NCBI GenBank assembly: GCA_002746235.1
Contig: NVWJ01000005.1
Span: 87,017-97,198 of the forward strand
Origin: Planctomycetota bacterium
GTDB taxonomy: Bacteria; Planctomycetota; UBA1135
Length of the DNA stretch: 10,182 nucleotides
Reading direction: 5' to 3'
Position 1 is the stretch's first letter. The number at the start of each line of letters is the position of its first letter. Both the position numbers and the translations under genes were made by a program. The notes under the pieces were generated by a model, which was not told where the DNA came from, made no database searches, and saw only the letters and a program-made list of their open reading frames with translations. This document shows, piece after piece, positions 6,779 to 10,182 of this stretch.

Positions 6779-7852
6779 CTAAAACGCCATATCGGGTAGT
6801 TCCGCATCGGCTTCTGCGTCGGCGGATTCTTCAGCGGCTGCCGAGTCATGAGTCTTGGCAGCATAGAAAGTGGCGAGACTTACATATCTTGCGCCGCGGA
6901 AAACAATACGTCCGAACGGAAGCAAGAAAAGCAGGGTCCACATCGGCCAGTCGGCGAACTCTTGCACCGCTTTGGCGCCGGCAATCCAAAAGAGTTCGAG
7001 GGCAAAGCCAAGACTCATCATCCCGAAAACTTGCAGCGGACTGCGCAGGAAGAAGCCAACGGCGCGAAAGATGGCGAGCAGGGCAGAGCGTCGGTTGCCG
7101 CAAATCATCGAAGCGCGCGCTAAGTCGAGCAGGATTTCAATCTTCCATAAGGTGAGTAGGAACAACACCTGGCGCAAGGTTTCCAACCAGCGGCCGGTTT
7201 GTTCACTAGCGGCTTGGGTGGCATCGCCCTCTGGCATCATGCGTCCGAAAAACCATTCTGCCGGTGTGCCCCAGAAGATCCACGTTGCAAGAGCGAACAT
7301 GGGAAGCGCGAGTATCCAGGTGCGCAAGAACGGGAAGAAAAAATGTCCGCCACATTGCAGGAAGGTGCGCAGGGAATGACGGCGGCGATTCAACAAGGCG
7401 ATGCGCATCCAGCCGGCAGTGATGATGAGGTTGAATAAGCTGGCCAGAAGGAGCAGCGGTGCCAAAGTTTGCGCAGCAATGCCGAGTTCGGTGGGTGCGG
7501 CGCGGAACCATTCCTCGAACATCCAGGCCGGCGCAACTCCAGGCAAATCAATTGGGGTGCCGCCATCGATGGCTTCAAAATTACCCAGGTGCTGCTCTGC
7601 CGCGAAGAAGGTTGGGAGCGCCACGACCAATGGAAGCACCAAACTCACTCCCAATAAGAACAAGAGTAAACGCGGACGAGCGAGTGCTGCCCAAACGCCG
7701 CCAAGTAAATGGCTGCCGATGGAGCGTTCACGCGGCGATAAATCGAAAGCCTCCCGCGGCGATGGACTATCCACCGGGAAGGCATCGACCACCATCGTGG
7801 TAGGCATGCTCGCGGGTGCTGGATCGGAGCCAGAGGTGATGGGGCCCGACAT
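6779..7852 (-). CDS. Polytopic integral membrane protein, translationally coupled to the M1 peptidase
   Basis: The protein has 357 residues if started at ATG 7852. Hydrophobic segments lie at about 61-83, 127-148, 171-195, 226-243, 270-292 and 303-318, so about six helices are expected. The first 50 residues are polar and Pro/Ser-rich, and the tail is acidic (AEESADAEADAELPDMAF). Two segments look alike: RIALLNRRRHSLRTFLQCGG-x-FFFPFLR (about 150-177) and ARASMICGNRRSALLAIFRA-x-x-FFLRSP (about 245-271). Each is a basic loop followed by an amphipathic stretch, suggesting an internal duplication. I recognise no transporter or enzyme signature. The frame stays open to 7921, but ATG 7852 has a GGAGGAG Shine-Dalgarno seven bases upstream and overlaps the peptidase stop by one base, so it is the better start. 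Coupling implies co-production with the secreted peptidase; the functional link is inferred. Confidence 0.85.
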   Translation of the reverse strand: MSGPITSGSDPAPASMPTTMVVDAFPVDSPSPREAFDLSPRERSIGSHLLGGVWAALARPRLLLFLLGVSLVLPLVVALPTFFAAEQHLGNFEAIDGGTPIDLPGVAPAWMFEEWFRAAPTELGIAAQTLAPLLLLASLFNLIITAGWMRIALLNRRRHSLRTFLQCGGHFFFPFLRTWILALPMFALATWIFWGTPAEWFFGRMMPEGDATQAASEQTGRWLETLRQVLFLLTLWKIEILLDLARASMICGNRRSALLAIFRAVGFFLRSPLQVFGMMSLGFALELFWIAGAKAVQEFADWPMWTLLFLLPFGRIVFRGARYVSLATFYAAKTHDSAAAEESADAEADAELPDMAF

Positions 7853-10155
7853 TAGCCCACTCCTCCAAAGTATTGCAGGACTTGTTGCGCCCACAACATG
7901 GCTTGCACACCGACATGCCACGCGTTTTCCGTATTCGGTTCACGGGTGAAAGTGTTGTTACTCCAATCGCGATCCAGCATGAGATGACGACGTGGATCAA
8001 TTTCCACTTTCACCGCCTGTTGCGGATGTTGATGCCACCGGTAAGTCCAAACCCAATCATCGCCCGCCCAAACCAAATCGGTGGCACTGCCATCTTCCCA
8101 AGTCACGCGAATCTCTACCGGAACCGCAAAGTCGGTAGTGCGCGTGATGCCAATCTCCACCTCAAACTGCGGCGCGCCGGAGGTCTGCCCTTGCTGCAAA
8201 GTCGGCTCGCTCGTGAGGTGATGCACTTTGAAGTCCATCTCTGCATTGCCGACGTAAGCATGCTCCCAAAACTTAGCCCAATCCAACGCTATGCTGCCAT
8301 TCTCGCCACTTAAGCTCGCGCCATGTCCAAACTCTAAAAGCGTGCGCAAGAAGTCATCCGGCTGTGGATGCTGATAGCGGAAGCGTTCGTGGTAAGCCCG
8401 CAACACCCGTATCCAGCGCTCTTCCCCCATCATGCGCGCCATGGTTTCTAAAGTCATGGCCGGACGATAGTACGCATTGATCCGACGCTGCATGGTGTCT
8501 TGCAAATCCATAGTCGGAAACTGCAATGGCTGCCCCCACGCGACGCGGAACTTCTCCCGCTCATCCAACACGCTGTCATGGCGCACCTCCGGGAAGTAGG
8601 TCACTGGCGGCAATTCGGCGAGGAATCGTCCGAGCGAATCGTGCTTGCGTAATGCCAACGACAAGTCCGGAACAAAACCAAGATCCGGCGATTCCCATTG
8701 CTCCAAACTCAGAAAACCACGCGCATCGCCCTCTTCATAACTCGGCATTGCGAGTGGGGCATGTCCCGCATATTCGCTTCCGAACACCGAATAGGTATCG
8801 ACTTGTGCAGGAAATGCCTTGTTCATGATGCGCTTGGTGCTGAAGGTATTGAAGCCCTCATCCATCCACGCATGACGGAATTCATCATTGCCGACCAGGC
8901 CATACCAAAACTGATGACCGAACTCATGCACGGTCACGCCTTGCGGGCGCATGGTGGTTTCAGCAACACCAAGTTTCGCGCCGCCGGTAATCAAACGCGG
9001 ATATTCCATGCCGCCAGTTGCGCGCGCATCGTTCGCCGGGTCGACGCAGGAAATCGTCGGGTATGGATAACTGCCGTACCAAAGGCCGAAGTAGTAAATC
9101 GCCTTGCCGAGAGCATCGAAATAACGTTCTTCTAGGTTTGCGTGTTCCGGCTGCAGCAGCAAAATCATTTTGGTGGGCGATGGCCGCACCGTGTCGACCG
9201 AGCGACCGAGTGCCCGCGCTACCTTTTGCTCTTCTTCATCATCGCGATACATCTCGGCACGGAATTCGCGTTCGATGACTTTCGCTTTAGGATCCACGGT
9301 CCATGCATAATCATGAATATCTTCCGCTTCAGTGAAGTAGGTGATGGTGCCATCTTCATTGTGCGCAGCACCGGTCCCCATGATGGAACCGCTAGTGACA
9401 AAATGATTTTCATAACGTGGCGGCATGGTGAGGTTCACCTTATAGCTGCCAAAGTCGGAATAGAACTCCACCAAGTAACGGTATGGCGGACAGTTCCACT
9501 GCACCTCTCCATTGAGTTTTTCAAAGACTCCCAATTTCGGGAACCATTGCACCGCATGCAAATAACCTTCGCCGCCAAAACCGCTACGTCGGAAGGCGCG
9601 TGGCATGGTCGCTGTAAAATGCAATTCCACAGTCACCGAATGATGCGGCAGCACCATACGTGGAAGTTTCATGCGCGCAACCGTGCGATCGAGCGGTGCG
9701 CCGGGTTGCGGCAAGAACTCAAAATCTAAATCTAGATTTTCTTCTACAAGGAGCTCGCCATCAGGGTTGGTGATGCCCAAAAAATGCGCCCACTCCACTT
9801 CGGTGTGACCAAATTCGCGCGGCACGGTGGCATCGCCCTTCATACGGGCTTCGGTCAACCAAGCCGACTGCGGTCCTTCCCATGCGTTGTTGTAAACATG
9901 CCAATACAACTCATCGGTGGGCGACGAAGTTTGGTTTTCCCAAGTGACTTTGAGTTGACCAGAAATCGTGTGCCCATCTTCGGCCAACGCGATGTCCATT
10001 TCGTACGCAACCGTACGCGGACTTTCGGTGGGCAGATGGGTTGGCAGGGGCTCTTGTGCAAAGAGCCCCGAAGCTCCGCTGAAGGCAAACGCTAGGCCGA
10101 GACCTAGGTGCTTTCGGAGAGTGGGTAGTTTGGGTTTGACGGCGGTTGGCCGCAT
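7852..10155 (-). CDS. Secreted M1-family zinc metallopeptidase (aminopeptidase-like)
   Basis: The protein has 767 residues. A signal peptide is visible: basic start (KPKLPTLRKH), hydrophobic core about 17-31, and likely cleavage after LFA (about 33), so it should act outside the cytoplasm. An N-terminal beta domain (about 45-290) contains the M1-typical QWFPK stretch (203-207). The catalytic domain has HEFGH at 410-414 and the third zinc ligand Glu433, exactly 18 residues after the second His (DEGFNTF). The exopeptidase-type motif appears as GGMEY (381-385) in place of the classical GxMEN. The likely transition-state tyrosine is Y562 or Y563 in AYYRPA. A beta-rich C-terminal domain and a hydrophobic tail (about 745-767) follow. 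M1 enzymes usually remove N-terminal residues from peptides; the substrate here is unknown. ATG 10155 has AGGA seven bases upstream. The stop overlaps the next gene by one base. Confidence 0.93.
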   Translation of the reverse strand: MRPTAVKPKLPTLRKHLGLGLAFAFSGASGLFAQEPLPTHLPTESPRTVAYEMDIALAEDGHTISGQLKVTWENQTSSPTDELYWHVYNNAWEGPQSAWLTEARMKGDATVPREFGHTEVEWAHFLGITNPDGELLVEENLDLDFEFLPQPGAPLDRTVARMKLPRMVLPHHSVTVELHFTATMPRAFRRSGFGGEGYLHAVQWFPKLGVFEKLNGEVQWNCPPYRYLVEFYSDFGSYKVNLTMPPRYENHFVTSGSIMGTGAAHNEDGTITYFTEAEDIHDYAWTVDPKAKVIEREFRAEMYRDDEEEQKVARALGRSVDTVRPSPTKMILLLQPEHANLEERYFDALGKAIYYFGLWYGSYPYPTISCVDPANDARATGGMEYPRLITGGAKLGVAETTMRPQGVTVHEFGHQFWYGLVGNDEFRHAWMDEGFNTFSTKRIMNKAFPAQVDTYSVFGSEYAGHAPLAMPSYEEGDARGFLSLEQWESPDLGFVPDLSLALRKHDSLGRFLAELPPVTYFPEVRHDSVLDEREKFRVAWGQPLQFPTMDLQDTMQRRINAYYRPAMTLETMARMMGEERWIRVLRAYHERFRYQHPQPDDFLRTLLEFGHGASLSGENGSIALDWAKFWEHAYVGNAEMDFKVHHLTSEPTLQQGQTSGAPQFEVEIGITRTTDFAVPVEIRVTWEDGSATDLVWAGDDWVWTYRWHQHPQQAVKVEIDPRRHLMLDRDWSNNTFTREPNTENAWHVGVQAMLWAQQVLQYFGGVG
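7860..7866 (-). promoter_or_regulatory. Shine-Dalgarno GGAGGAG deciding the start of the membrane protein gene
   Basis: On the - strand GGAGGAG lies seven bases before ATG 7852, inside the last codons of the M1 peptidase (Gly-Gly-Val). Together with the TAATG stop/start overlap it indicates translational coupling and argues against the longer reading from 7921. Confidence 0.85.
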
Positions 10156-10162
10156 AAACCCA

Positions 10163-10176
10163 TCCTACCGCGTAGG
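10163..10176 (-). promoter_or_regulatory. Ribosome-binding site of the M1 gene within a small hairpin
   Basis: On the - strand CCTAC-GCG-GTAGG (10176-10164) can fold with five pairs and a three-base loop. The AGGA Shine-Dalgarno (10166-10163) overlaps its 3' arm, so pairing would partly hide the site. The stem is short and the window ends shortly upstream, so the role is uncertain. Confidence 0.35.
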
Positions 10177-10182
10177 GCTCTA

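Noticed and set aside
7853..7921. N-terminal extension of the polytopic membrane protein to an upstream start at 7921
   Set aside because: It would overlap the peptidase gene by 70 bases, has no good ribosome-binding site, and the ATG at 7852 has a strong one with a classic TAATG junction.
7401..7949. Long + strand open frame opposite the membrane protein and peptidase
   Set aside because: The translation is basic and low in recognisable structure, and it lies fully antisense to well-supported genes.
9001..9015. GGMEY instead of the classical GxMEN motif in the M1 peptidase
   Set aside because: To my knowledge GGMEY occurs in many bacterial M1 relatives with HExxH-18-E intact, so I do not count it as a sign of inactivity or novelty.
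9142..9729. Long + strand open frame opposite the M1 peptidase
   Set aside because: It lies antisense to the catalytic and N-terminal domains of a clear M1 enzyme and shows no coherent domain features of its own.
1..10182. CRISPR array, mobile element or RNA gene
   Set aside because: I found no regularly spaced direct repeats with unique spacers, no transposase or integrase motifs, and no tRNA-like or rRNA-like segments.

Overview
The window carries six protein-coding genes. One is on the + strand and is cut by the left edge. The other five are on the - strand, packed almost end to end from about 10155 down to 2313. I see no rRNA, tRNA, CRISPR array, transposase or integrase. Coding density, signal peptides and several exported or membrane proteins suggest a Gram-negative-type bacterium. 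An extracytoplasmic-function (ECF) sigma domain fused to a membrane span and a large chain of carboxypeptidase-regulatory-like (CarboxypepD_reg) domains is an architecture I associate with Planctomycetota and related large-genome bacteria. That assignment is inference only.

Left part (1-5546): two large proteins converge tail to tail with 2 bp between their stop codons. The - strand gene (2313-5546) encodes an ECF-type sigma factor (regions 2 and 4), then one transmembrane helix, then about 860 residues of tandem beta-sandwich domains ending in a distinctive C-terminal domain. The + strand gene (1-2310) has the same plan from the membrane helix onward, and its frame is open to the left edge. 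Its first visible codons align with the juxtamembrane segment of the sigma fusion, so the gene probably also begins with a sigma domain outside the window. In both proteins a TD-x-D/E-G-like turn recurs about every 95 residues, marking about six and seven domains. This pair of apparently membrane-tethered sigma factors is the most interesting content.

Middle part (5547-6778): two small - strand genes. One encodes a two-helix membrane protein with an extracytoplasmic tail. The other encodes a beta-rich protein with a C-terminal hydrophobic segment. Between them is a 127 bp gap holding overlapping inverted repeats. Upstream of the sigma gene, a 110 bp gap holds two TTGGAGA repeats 11 bp apart plus an inverted copy.

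Right part (6779-10155): a secreted M1-family zinc metallopeptidase is translationally coupled (TAATG overlap, strong Shine-Dalgarno) to a polytopic membrane protein, and the beta-rich protein gene follows 26 bp later. These three look like one operon. Whether the operon is functionally linked to the sigma fusion cannot be told from the sequence.
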